Assembly (NCBI GenBank): GCA_947566645.1
Contig: CANOKL010000046.1
Location: forward strand, 1 to 33,656
Length of the DNA stretch: 33,656 bases
DNA from: an uncultured Lachnospiraceae bacterium
GTDB lineage: Bacteria; Bacillota; Clostridia; Lachnospirales; Lachnospiraceae
Direction of reading: 5' to 3'
Each line of letters begins with the position of its first letter. Position 1 is the stretch's first letter. The translations under genes and the position numbers were made by a program. The notes below the pieces were generated by a model. It was not told the origin of the DNA and made no database searches. It saw nothing but the letters and a program-made list of their open reading frames with translations. This document shows positions 8,047-15,159 of the stretch, piece after piece.

Positions 8047-8907
8047 GTGGAGCGCACGGTATCGGACAGGGTATTTTTTCACAGGTTAAAAATAAATACA
8101 AGAACCAGGGTCATGGTCTTTCTCTGCCTTGCAGCAGTTTACCTTCTGGGAATCTTTTTCTGGGGGCTTTTTATGCCGGAGAGAGCTTTTGAGGTGAATT
8201 ATACGGACAAGCTGCTTCCGCCGGGAGCAGGCCATCTTTTCGGAACGGACTTTATGGGGAGGGATATGCTTCTGCGCTCTGTAAAGGGGCTGTCAGTCAG
8301 TATGGTGATTGCATTCCTTGCGGCAGGAGTAGGCTCTGTGATTGCACTGGCAGCCGGGGTGGCGGCGGCAGTTTTAGGAGGAAGAGTGGATGGCTTTGTA
8401 AACTGGTGTGTGGATCTTTGCATGGGGATTCCGCATCTGGTTCTTCTGATCCTGATTTCCTTTATGCTGGGGAGAGGGGAAAGAGGAGTGACGGCAGCGG
8501 TCGCACTTACCCACTGGCCGGAGCTGACCCGTGTGGTTCGCTCAGAGGTGCTGGGGGTACGCTCCTCCCAGTATGTTCTTGCGGCGTATAAGATGGGGAA
8601 GAGCCGACTGAGTGTGGCATGGAATCATGTGATTCCCCATGTACTGCCTGTATATGTTACAGGTGTGATTCTCTTATTTCCTCATGCGATTATGCATGAA
8701 GCCTCGATTACGTTTCTGGGCTTCGGCCTCCCGGCAGACAAGCCGGCAATCGGTGTGATCTTATCAGAATCCATGAAATATATTGCCTCCGGGAACTGGT
8801 GGCTGGCACTTTTCCCCGGGATCATGCTGCTTACAGCAATTATGCTGTTTGATGCGATCGGAGAGAATCTAAAAAAACTATGGAATCCGGACAATGGAAA
8901 CGAGTAG
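8047..8907 (+). CDS. ABC transporter permease, NikC/DppC type
   Basis: A 286-residue second permease. The hydrophobic N-terminal helix is followed by the hallmark HLFGTDFMGRDMLLR segment, then by further helices and the loop YVLAAYKMGKSRLSVAWNHVIPHVLP that docks on the ATPase. The start is best placed at GTG 8047, since GGAGGA (8034-8039) lies 7 bases upstream; another GTG at 8032 runs through that ribosome site. The gap from the previous gene is 39 bases. The protein pairs with the preceding permease to form the channel. Confidence 0.92.
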   Translation: MERTVSDRVFFHRLKINTRTRVMVFLCLAAVYLLGIFFWGLFMPERAFEVNYTDKLLPPGAGHLFGTDFMGRDMLLRSVKGLSVSMVIAFLAAGVGSVIALAAGVAAAVLGGRVDGFVNWCVDLCMGIPHLVLLILISFMLGRGERGVTAAVALTHWPELTRVVRSEVLGVRSSQYVLAAYKMGKSRLSVAWNHVIPHVLPVYVTGVILLFPHAIMHEASITFLGFGLPADKPAIGVILSESMKYIASGNWWLALFPGIMLLTAIMLFDAIGENLKKLWNPDNGNE

Positions 8908-8950
8908 TGTGTGTGACGGGAAAGGATCTTCATAAAAAGGAGAGTTGTGT

Positions 8951-9895
8951 ATGGGGCATAATAGGGGAGAGGATAAAAAAAAGGAGCCGGTTCTTACGGT
9001 GGAGGAACTCTCAGTCTCTTTTAGTATGTACCGGAGGGGACTTAAGAAAGAGAATCTGGAGGTGCTGCATAAGCTCAGCCTGAGTGTTCAGGCAGGAGAG
9101 ATACTGGCAGTGGCGGGTTCCAGCGGTTCAGGGAAAAGCATTCTGGCTCATGCGATTCTTGGCATTCTGCCTGGAAATGCCTGTATGGAAGGACGGATGC
9201 TGTATCAGGGGAAGTTTTTTGATGCGAAGGAAAAAGCTAAGCTCAGGGGAAAAGAGATTGCATTTATTCCCCAGTCTGTGGATTATCTGGATCCGCTGAT
9301 GCGGATAGGTAAGCAGGTGACTGGGATACGGGGGACAAGGGAGCGGCAAAGAGAGCTTTTCCGGAAATATGGTCTTGATGAAGATGCAGAGAAGAAATAT
9401 CCCTATGAGCTTTCCGGAGGAATGGCAAGGAGAGTACTGATTGCCTCGGCGCTTATGAATGAGGCACAGCTTATTGTGGCAGATGAGCCGACGCCAGGGC
9501 TGGATCTGGGGATGGCCCGGGAAGCGCTTAAGGACTTCCGGGAGCTGGCGGATCAGGGATGTGCAGTACTTCTGATCACCCATGATCTTGATCTTGCAGT
9601 CCGTGTGGCAGACCGGGTTGCTGTTTTTTACGCGGGAACAGTCGTGGAGACGGCGCCCTCAGGAGATTTCCTGGCAGGCAGGGATGCACTCAGACATCCT
9701 TACAGTAAGGCATTGTGGGATGCGCTTCCGCAGCATGAATTCAAGCCTGTATCCGGTACACAGCCCTATGCCGGGAGTCTGCCGGAGGGCTGTCTGTTTC
9801 AGGACAGATGCGCACAAAGAAGCGGACTGTGCGGCGGGTATATTCCTATGCGGAGCCTGCGCGGAGGGGAGGTCAGGTGTATCCATGCAAAGTGA
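8951..9895 (+). CDS. ABC transporter ATPase, NikD/DppD type
   Basis: A 314-residue ATPase that powers the importer. Walker A is GSSGSGKS, the Q-loop is IPQSVDYLDP, the signature is LSGGMARR (the usual Q after GGM-x is replaced by R) and Walker B is LIVADEPTPGLD. The C-terminal cysteine-containing segment GCLFQDRCAQRSGLC is typical of the oligopeptide/nickel ATPase extension. ATG 8951 is chosen because AAGGAG (8937-8942) is 8 bases upstream; the TTG at 8945 is too close. The end overlaps the start of the partner ATPase by 11 bases. Confidence 0.93.
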   Translation: MGHNRGEDKKKEPVLTVEELSVSFSMYRRGLKKENLEVLHKLSLSVQAGEILAVAGSSGSGKSILAHAILGILPGNACMEGRMLYQGKFFDAKEKAKLRGKEIAFIPQSVDYLDPLMRIGKQVTGIRGTRERQRELFRKYGLDEDAEKKYPYELSGGMARRVLIASALMNEAQLIVADEPTPGLDLGMAREALKDFRELADQGCAVLLITHDLDLAVRVADRVAVFYAGTVVETAPSGDFLAGRDALRHPYSKALWDALPQHEFKPVSGTQPYAGSLPEGCLFQDRCAQRSGLCGGYIPMRSLRGGEVRCIHAK

Positions 9896-10547
9896 GACTG
9901 GGAAAGGAATGGCGCTGGAGGCGAGGCATATAAGCTTCCGGTACAGAAAACAGAAGGACTGGATTTTAAAGGATGTAAGCCTTACGGTGGAGCCGGGAGA
10001 GCGGGTAGGCCTGACCGGACCGTCCGGGTGCGGAAAGAGTACGCTGGCAAAAATCCTTGCAGGATATGAAGAGCCCTTAGAGGGCGAGGTTCTGCTGGAC
10101 GGCAGCCTCCTGCCTAAAAAGGGGTATTGTCCGGTCCAGATGATTTATCAGCATCCGGAGCAGGCAGTGAACCCCAGATGGAGGATGGAAAAAATCCTGT
10201 GTGAGGGGTGGATACCGGATGAAAAACTTCTGGAAGATATGGGGATTGAGAGGGAATGGCTTAGAAGATGGCCGTCTGAGCTGTCGGGAGGAGAGCTTCA
10301 GCGCTTCTGTATTGCGCGGGTTTTGGGCCCCCGGACGAGATTTCTCATCTGCGATGAGATCAGCACAATGCTTGATGTGATTACACAGGCACAGATCTGG
10401 CAGAAGGTACTGGAGCTGGCCCGGAAACAGAGACTGGGGATGCTTGTGGTGACCCATAATATGGCACTGGCGGAGAAGGTCTGCACGAGAATCCTTTCGA
10501 TTCACGACTGCAGCCTGACAAGTATAAATGGTGGCATTGCCGGCTGA
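9885..10547 (+). CDS. ABC transporter ATPase, NikE/DppF type
   Basis: A 220-residue partner ATPase. Walker A is GPSGCGKST, the signature is LSGGELQR and Walker B is FLICDEIS, followed by the D-loop MLD and the switch histidine in VVTHNMALAE. ATG 9885 overlaps the previous gene by 11 bases, implying translational coupling; ATG 9909 is a possible alternative beginning MALEARH. It is shorter than usual for DppF, which often has a C-terminal extension, and matches the shorter NikE length. An in-frame open stretch continues further upstream inside the previous gene but is only its shadow. Confidence 0.9.
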   Translation: MQSETGKGMALEARHISFRYRKQKDWILKDVSLTVEPGERVGLTGPSGCGKSTLAKILAGYEEPLEGEVLLDGSLLPKKGYCPVQMIYQHPEQAVNPRWRMEKILCEGWIPDEKLLEDMGIEREWLRRWPSELSGGELQRFCIARVLGPRTRFLICDEISTMLDVITQAQIWQKVLELARKQRLGMLVVTHNMALAEKVCTRILSIHDCSLTSINGGIAG

Positions 10548-10587
10548 CGACAATACAGTACTGGAATAGAAGGAGACATAAGGAAGG

Positions 10588-10938
10588 ATGACAGATCAGA
10601 ATAAGGATACCATGCAGAAGCACTCCCCTGAACATTCCCATAGTCATAGTCACTCCCACTCTCACAGTCATGTGCATAGTGAGGAGGAAAAGAAAGCTGT
10701 GGTAAACCGGATATCCAGGGCGATCGGGCATCTGGATGCGGTCAGGCGTATGGTGCAGAACGATGCGGACTGCAGCGATGTGCTGATCCAGCTTGCGGCG
10801 GTGCGTTCAGCGATTAACAATACGGGAAAGGTTGTGCTTAAAAATCATATGAATCACTGTATTATAGAAGCAGTAGAGGAGCACGACATAGAGGCCATCG
10901 AAAAACTGAATCAGGCTATTGATAAGTTTATGAAGTAA
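10588..10938 (+). CDS. CsoR/RcnR-family metal sensor with His-rich N-terminus (InrS-like)
   Basis: A 116-residue all-helical repressor of the CsoR/RcnR/FrmR family. Residues 12-30 hold nine histidines, eight of them alternating with serine or valine. The core then shows the metal triad C62, H87 and C91, with 25- and 4-residue spacings equal to those in copper CsoR and in the cyanobacterial nickel sensor InrS, which also has a histidine-rich N-terminus. It follows the ATPase gene after 40 bases, so it is probably part of the transporter operon. Nickel or cobalt is the likely ligand, but copper cannot be excluded from the C-H-C triad alone. The target operator is perhaps the C6 tract at 5286-5291. 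Confidence 0.88.
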   Translation: MTDQNKDTMQKHSPEHSHSHSHSHSHSHVHSEEEKKAVVNRISRAIGHLDAVRRMVQNDADCSDVLIQLAAVRSAINNTGKVVLKNHMNHCIIEAVEEHDIEAIEKLNQAIDKFMK

Positions 10939-10963
10939 TTTATATATTTAATTTTACAATCTC

Positions 10964-10992
10964 TTGTCGAAGAATGGTTTCAATGGTATAAT
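10964..10992 (+). promoter_or_regulatory. Promoter for the 97-residue orphan gene
   Basis: TTGTCG (10964-10969), a 17-base spacer and a perfect TATAAT (10987-10992), 34 bases before the start codon. With the terminator at 11322-11353 it delimits a single-gene transcript. Confidence 0.75.
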
Positions 10993-11026
10993 CAGAATAT
11001 CGAAGTCATACAGGAGGGAATAAAAG

Positions 11027-11320
11027 ATGAAGGTTTATGATTCAGTAAAAAAGGAAGAGGTAGAAGTTGATGGAACAAAAGGTCTGATTGACATCATGCG
11101 GGATGGCCGTCAGGTAGATCTCTATCTGAAGGAGAAAAAGACAGACGCAGATGGATACATGAGCTGGGATGTGGAGCACTGGTCCAGTATTGACGTAAAA
11201 CGATTCATCCGCTGCTACTCTCTGGAAGGAAAAGTATTGGGGGAATCCACAGGACATAATATCTATGACCTGGAAAATGAATTCAAACCAGAGCAGGCAT
11301 TGAAGATTGAACTTAGCTGA
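11027..11320 (+). CDS. Conserved-looking small protein of unknown function
   Basis: A 97-residue soluble, acidic protein that I do not recognise. It has no signal peptide, membrane segment or cysteine pair. Visible features are an N-terminal beta-like stretch (MKVYDSVKKEEVEVDG), two tryptophans (W52 and W58 region: SWDVEHWSS) and a C-terminal half with FIRCYSLEGKVLGEST. The start ATG 11027 has a good ribosome site (AGGAGGG about 11011-11017). Its tight promoter and strong terminator show that it is a real, separately expressed gene. It lies between a metal regulator and a phosphatase, but nothing ties it to either. Confidence 0.8.
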   Translation: MKVYDSVKKEEVEVDGTKGLIDIMRDGRQVDLYLKEKKTDADGYMSWDVEHWSSIDVKRFIRCYSLEGKVLGESTGHNIYDLENEFKPEQALKIELS

Positions 11321-11321
11321 T

Positions 11322-11353
11322 AAAACAGGGGATTCTTAAAATCCCCTGTTTTT
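11322..11353 (+). terminator. Intrinsic terminator
   Basis: Twelve-base perfect stem (AAAACAGGGGAT with ATCCCCTGTTTT), a 7-base loop and a trailing T-run, immediately after the stop codon of the 97-residue gene. Confidence 0.93.
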
Positions 11354-11431
11354 ATGGATATTTGTATAGAAATGCAGGGTGCTTTTTAGATTCGAAGAAT
11401 GGAACAGTTGCAAAATAAGGAGACGAACAAG

Positions 11432-12139
11432 TTGAATTTTGTTTTTGATATGGATGATACGATCTATGATTTGATGGAGCCATTTAAAAAATGCCATGAA
11501 AAATTATTTGCAGAGAGAGTCAGTATAGACTGTAAGGAGTTGTTCCTGAAATCCAGAATTTATTCTGATATCATACTTGACAGAGAAAAGGAAGGGAAGA
11601 TTGCAAAGGAAGATGGCTTTTATGAAAGAATACGGATGACGTACGAGTATGCGGGATTACAGATCAGCAGAGAGGACGGAGCCCGGTTTGAGGATGCATA
11701 CCGGTATTACCAGACCACAATAGAGCCCTTTGACTTTATGGAGAAGATCCTGGATTACTGCCGGAAGGAGAGGATTCCCATCGCAGTACTAACCAATGGA
11801 GGCAGTGAAAGACAGCGGCGAAAGGCAGATGTGCTAGAGCTTCAGAGATGGTTTGAGGATGACTGGATCTTCCCCACCGGGGAGATCGGATTCCATAAGC
11901 CCCATGCAGGAGCTTTTCGGGCAGTGGAGAAACGGATGAATTTTTGCCCGGAGGATACATGGTATATAGGCGACACCTACCGGTCAGATATTGTGGGAGC
12001 GGCAGAGGCAGGCTGGAATACCATATGGCTGAACCACAGAGAGAGCGAATGTCCGGAGGCAGTCAGCAGGGCGACGGCTGAGGTCAGACGAGGAGACGAA
12101 CTTTTCACGTTGCTTAGAAAGTTGCATTTGCGAATTTGA
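11432..12139 (+). CDS. HAD-family hydrolase (YjjG/phosphoglycolate-phosphatase-like)
   Basis: A HAD superfamily hydrolase of about 235 residues, probably a small-molecule phosphatase. Motif I is DMDDTIYD, motif II is the threonine in VLTNGG, motif III lysine is in GFHKPHAG and motif IV is YIGDTYRSD, so the active site is complete. The helical cap lies between motifs I and II. I prefer the TTG start at 11432 because AAGGAG (11417-11422) is 9 bases upstream and the protein then begins LNFVFDMDD, as expected; an in-frame ATG at 11399 lacks a ribosome site. A weak TTGTAT/TTAGAT promoter (11362-11391) may drive it. Substrate unknown; nucleotide monophosphates are common in this group. Confidence 0.88.
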   Translation: MNFVFDMDDTIYDLMEPFKKCHEKLFAERVSIDCKELFLKSRIYSDIILDREKEGKIAKEDGFYERIRMTYEYAGLQISREDGARFEDAYRYYQTTIEPFDFMEKILDYCRKERIPIAVLTNGGSERQRRKADVLELQRWFEDDWIFPTGEIGFHKPHAGAFRAVEKRMNFCPEDTWYIGDTYRSDIVGAAEAGWNTIWLNHRESECPEAVSRATAEVRRGDELFTLLRKLHLRI

Positions 12140-12156
12140 CGCAAATAGTGTATACT
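12128..12156 (+). promoter_or_regulatory. Promoter for the ParB-like/BMP and phosphoesterase operon
   Basis: TTGCGA (12128-12133), a 17-base spacer and TATACT (12151-12156). The -35 box lies inside the last codons of the HAD gene. The transcript would start about 12163, leaving a short leader before ATG 12201. Confidence 0.6.
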
Positions 12157-12200
12157 TGTAACCGTTCAAAGAGAATAATAATAGCGAAATGGAGAATGAT

Positions 12201-14129
12201 ATGGCATTAGAAGATTATGTAAAAGCCTACAAGCTTGGAAAAAGAGACTACCAGTACCGGATGCTTCACGGAATGCAGCCAACCGTGCAGGTTTTAGACG
12301 ACATTCTGCCGGGGCGCGGAACATATTCCGAAGTATCTCTTGGACTTGTGCAGATACCGGCGGATCAGATTGTGGGGACGAAGACCGGAGGAAGAAGCAG
12401 CGCCTTTGCCGGTAATTTTATGCCTATTCTAAGAGAAAATACAGAATTTGCATCAAAATGGGCAAGTCTCAGCACAAGCCATATACAGGAAGGAATCAGG
12501 GAACCCATTAAAGCCTATGAATATATGAATAAATTTTATGTGCTGGAAGGCAATAAGCGGGTCAGTGTCATGAAGTTTTTCGGCGTGGCGGCGATTCCTG
12601 GAGTCGTTACCAGAATTGTACCGAAGCGCACGGAGGAAAAAGAAAATAAGATCTATTACGAATTTATGGATTTCTATGAGCTTTCGAATATAAATTACAT
12701 CTGGTTTTCAGAAGAAGGAAGCTTTGCGAAACTCCAGGAGGCGGTGGGCAAAGAACCAGAGGAGGCCTGGTCAGAGGATGATAAGCTGACCTTTAGTTCA
12801 GTTTACCGGAGATTTAGCGCCGAGTATGATCAGATTAACGATTCACAAAAAGGGGATGATGAGCTCGAAGTCCTTCCAGGGGATGCATTTCTTTCGTTTA
12901 TTACTCTGTATGGGTATGCGGATATCTGTGAGAAGACGACAAAGGAGCTTAAGAACCTGATTGCAGACACATGGGAAGAGTTTAAGCTTCTGGAAAAGAA
13001 GGAGGAAGCCGTTGACCTGAAGCTGGATCCAAATAATGAGAAAAAATCTCTTCTCAACCTGCTTCTTCCTACTGGAATGACAAAGCTTAAAATTGCATTT
13101 TTATATGCAAAGACAGCGTCCTCTTCCGCATGGACATACGCTCATGAACTTGGAAGGCTCCATCTGGATCAGGCCTTCCCAGAGAAGGTCAGTACAGTAT
13201 ACTATGATAATGTAACAGAGGAAAATGCAAATACGGTGATTGAGGATGCAATTGAGAACGAGTGCGACATTATTTTCACCACCTCTCCTGCATTTGTCCA
13301 GGCCAGCGTGAAAGCAGCAATTGCCCATCCAGATGTACGGATACTGAACTGCTCGCTGAATACCTCACACCGGTATATCAGAACCTATTATGCGCGCATG
13401 CATGAGGCGAAGTTCCTTATGGGCGCTATAGCAGGCGCTATGGCAGACAATAATAAGCTTGCCTATGTGGCAGATCTGCCAATCTACGGCTCCATTGCAA
13501 ATATTAATGCATTCGCTCTTGGTGCGAAGATGATTAATCCCCGGGCAGAGGTGTATCTGGAGTGGACATCACTTAAGGACCGGGATATTTATGAGAACAT
13601 CCGCCGGACCGGAGCCAGCTGCATCTCGGGAATGGATATGGTGATTCCAGAGGATTCCTCCCGGTATTTCGGAATCTACACGTTGGAGAACGACTGGCCC
13701 AGAAGCCTTGCCATGCCGCTGTGGCACTGGGGAAAGTTCTATGAGCGTCTTGTACGCACGATTATGGACGGGACATGGAAGTATGACGATAAATCCCCAG
13801 AGAAGAAGGCGATTAATTACTGGTGGGGCATGTCCTCAGGAGTTATTGACGTCATCTGCTCCAAAAATCTTCCAATCGGAACGAAGCGTCTGGTAGACCT
13901 TCTGAAGAAGACGATCAGCAGCGGGGAGTTTAACCCATTTTCAGGTATTCTTTATTCCCAGGAGGGAGTGGTTCAGGGAGATCCCCATGTGACACTCAGC
14001 CCTGACCAGATCGCAAAGATGGACTGGCTGGCGGAGAACGTCCGGGGCTCCCTTCCAAAGGAATATGAGCTGCAGGATCAGGCAAAGCCGGCAGTACTGC
14101 AGCAGGGAGTGAAAAAAAAGGAAGGTTAG
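12201..14129 (+). CDS. Cytoplasmic fusion: ParB-like N-terminal domain plus BMP/PnrA-type nucleoside-binding domain
   Basis: A 642-residue protein with no signal peptide. Residues of about 35-130 resemble the ParB/sulfiredoxin fold: a VQIPADQIVG strand, and a FYVLEGNKRVSVMKFFG box like the conserved G-x-x-R motif of ParB. From about residue 290 to the end it reads as a BMP-family (PnrA-like) periplasmic-type binding domain: KIAFLYAKTASSSAWTYAHE, IIFTTSPAF, AKFLMGAIAGAMA, and VIPEDSS. Relatives of the second part bind purine nucleosides outside the cell as lipoproteins; here the domain is intracellular. ATG 12201 (MALEDYVKAYKLG) has GGAGA 5 bases upstream; ATG 12189 is the alternative. It is followed after 7 bases by a phosphoesterase gene. 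Confidence 0.75.
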   Translation: MALEDYVKAYKLGKRDYQYRMLHGMQPTVQVLDDILPGRGTYSEVSLGLVQIPADQIVGTKTGGRSSAFAGNFMPILRENTEFASKWASLSTSHIQEGIREPIKAYEYMNKFYVLEGNKRVSVMKFFGVAAIPGVVTRIVPKRTEEKENKIYYEFMDFYELSNINYIWFSEEGSFAKLQEAVGKEPEEAWSEDDKLTFSSVYRRFSAEYDQINDSQKGDDELEVLPGDAFLSFITLYGYADICEKTTKELKNLIADTWEEFKLLEKKEEAVDLKLDPNNEKKSLLNLLLPTGMTKLKIAFLYAKTASSSAWTYAHELGRLHLDQAFPEKVSTVYYDNVTEENANTVIEDAIENECDIIFTTSPAFVQASVKAAIAHPDVRILNCSLNTSHRYIRTYYARMHEAKFLMGAIAGAMADNNKLAYVADLPIYGSIANINAFALGAKMINPRAEVYLEWTSLKDRDIYENIRRTGASCISGMDMVIPEDSSRYFGIYTLENDWPRSLAMPLWHWGKFYERLVRTIMDGTWKYDDKSPEKKAINYWWGMSSGVIDVICSKNLPIGTKRLVDLLKKTISSGEFNPFSGILYSQEGVVQGDPHVTLSPDQIAKMDWLAENVRGSLPKEYELQDQAKPAVLQQGVKKKEG

Positions 14130-14136
14130 AGGATTT

Positions 14137-14754
14137 ATGAAAATACTTGCAATCGCAGACGAGGAATCAGCGTATCTGTGGGATTATTTTGAAAAGAGCA
14201 AGCTTGAGGGCGTTGACCTGATTATATCCTGCGGAGACCTGGCGCCGGAGTATCTGTCCTTTCTGACAACGCTTTCATCCATTCCCGTCCTCTATGTACA
14301 CGGGAACCATGATGAGAAATATGACAGAAATCCTCCAGAAGGCTGCGTCTGTATTGATGACAAAATATATGTGCATAACGGAGTAAGGATTCTGGGGCTG
14401 GGCGGTTCCATGCGCTACAGTTCCGGGAAATATCAGTATACAGAATTTCAGATGCTGTCGCGCGTAAGAAAGCTGGGACTTCGGCTTTTTTTCGGGAGAG
14501 GATTCGATATCCTTGTGGCGCATGCACCTGCATACCAGCTTAATGATGGAGAAGATCTTCCACATCAGGGGTTTAAGGCATTTCTCACTCTGATGAAAAA
14601 ATACAGGCCAAGATTTTTCCTCCACGGACATGTTCATATGTCCTACGGGAGGAAACATAAGCGGTATGACAAATATGAAGATACGCATGTAATTAATGCA
14701 TTTGAGAGATGTATATTTGAATATGAAGACGAATGTGTGGGGGAACATCTTTGA
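14137..14754 (+). CDS. Metallophosphoesterase, calcineurin-like
   Basis: A 205-residue soluble metallophosphoesterase. Motifs seen: ISCGDLAPEY (GD), VHGNHDE (GNH[DE]), VAHAP, and LHGHVHMSYG (GHxH). The first motif, normally D-x-H, reads IADEES, so the usual histidine is replaced by glutamate. It starts 7 bases after the ParB-like/BMP gene with AGAGG upstream and is almost certainly co-expressed with it. A role linked to nucleotides or nucleoside phosphates would fit the neighbour, but the substrate is unknown. The stop codon is 2 bases before a palindromic repeat. Confidence 0.85.
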   Translation: MKILAIADEESAYLWDYFEKSKLEGVDLIISCGDLAPEYLSFLTTLSSIPVLYVHGNHDEKYDRNPPEGCVCIDDKIYVHNGVRILGLGGSMRYSSGKYQYTEFQMLSRVRKLGLRLFFGRGFDILVAHAPAYQLNDGEDLPHQGFKAFLTLMKKYRPRFFLHGHVHMSYGRKHKRYDKYEDTHVINAFERCIFEYEDECVGEHL

Positions 14755-14756
14755 AT

Positions 14757-14792
14757 TGGGGACGGGGTATTTTTAAAAATACCCCGTCCCCA
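14757..14792. repeat. GGGACGGGG palindrome, copy 3
   Basis: A perfect 36-base palindrome with no loop, arms TGGGGACGGGGTATTTTT. It begins 2 bases after the phosphoesterase stop and directly abuts the csoR promoter. Confidence 0.95.
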
Positions 14793-14794
14793 TA

Positions 14795-14823
14795 TTGCAA
14801 AATACCTTGATGGGGTATATAAT
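14795..14823 (+). promoter_or_regulatory. csoR-copA promoter with embedded CsoR-type operator
   Basis: TTGCAA (14795-14800), a 17-base spacer and TATAAT (14818-14823). The spacer contains ATACC-TTGATGG-GGTAT (14802-14818), a G-rich pseudo-palindrome resembling known CsoR operators such as the TACC/GGGGTA sites. A repressor bound here would block polymerase between -35 and -10, giving autoregulated copper induction. Confidence 0.75.
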
Positions 14824-14846
14824 GTCTAAGGAAAGGAGGAATACTG

Positions 14847-15149
14847 ATGAGTGAGAATACAGAATCTTCTGCAAAAAAGAAAGCTAGATCAGAGAAGGAG
14901 TACCGCGATCTGCTGAATCGTCTTTCAAGGGTGGAAGGACAGATCCGGGGAATTAAGAGAATGGTTGAGGAGGATGCCTACTGTACGGATATCCTGATCC
15001 AGGTGTCTGCGGCCAATGCGGCACTCAACAGTTTTAACAAGGTGCTGCTGGCAGAGCATATCCGTACCTGTGTGGCGGAAGATATCCGCTGCGGCAGAGA
15101 GGATACGATTGATGAGCTTGTGGCTACTCTGCAGAAGCTGATGAAATAG
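14847..15149 (+). CDS. csoR: Copper-sensing transcriptional repressor CsoR
   Basis: A 100-residue four-helix-bundle repressor. The Cu(I) ligands are C46, H71 and C75, with canonical spacing (YCTDIL and HIRTC). The N-terminal helix RDLLNRLSRVEGQIRGIKRMV is the family DNA-binding and dimer helix. Apo protein would repress and Cu(I) binding would release the operator overlapping its own promoter. The ribosome site AAAGGAGG precedes ATG 14847. It is 10 bases from copA, so both form one copper-efflux operon. It differs from the first CsoR-family gene at 10588 by lacking the histidine-rich extension. Confidence 0.94.
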   Translation: MSENTESSAKKKARSEKEYRDLLNRLSRVEGQIRGIKRMVEEDAYCTDILIQVSAANAALNSFNKVLLAEHIRTCVAEDIRCGREDTIDELVATLQKLMK

Positions 15150-15159
15150 GAGGAGCATG

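Noticed and set aside
10616..10677. Repeated CAT/CAC-rich stretch as a possible DNA repeat or CRISPR-like array
   Set aside because: It is the codon run for the histidine-rich N-terminus of the metal sensor; units are imperfect and in frame, and there is no spacer structure.
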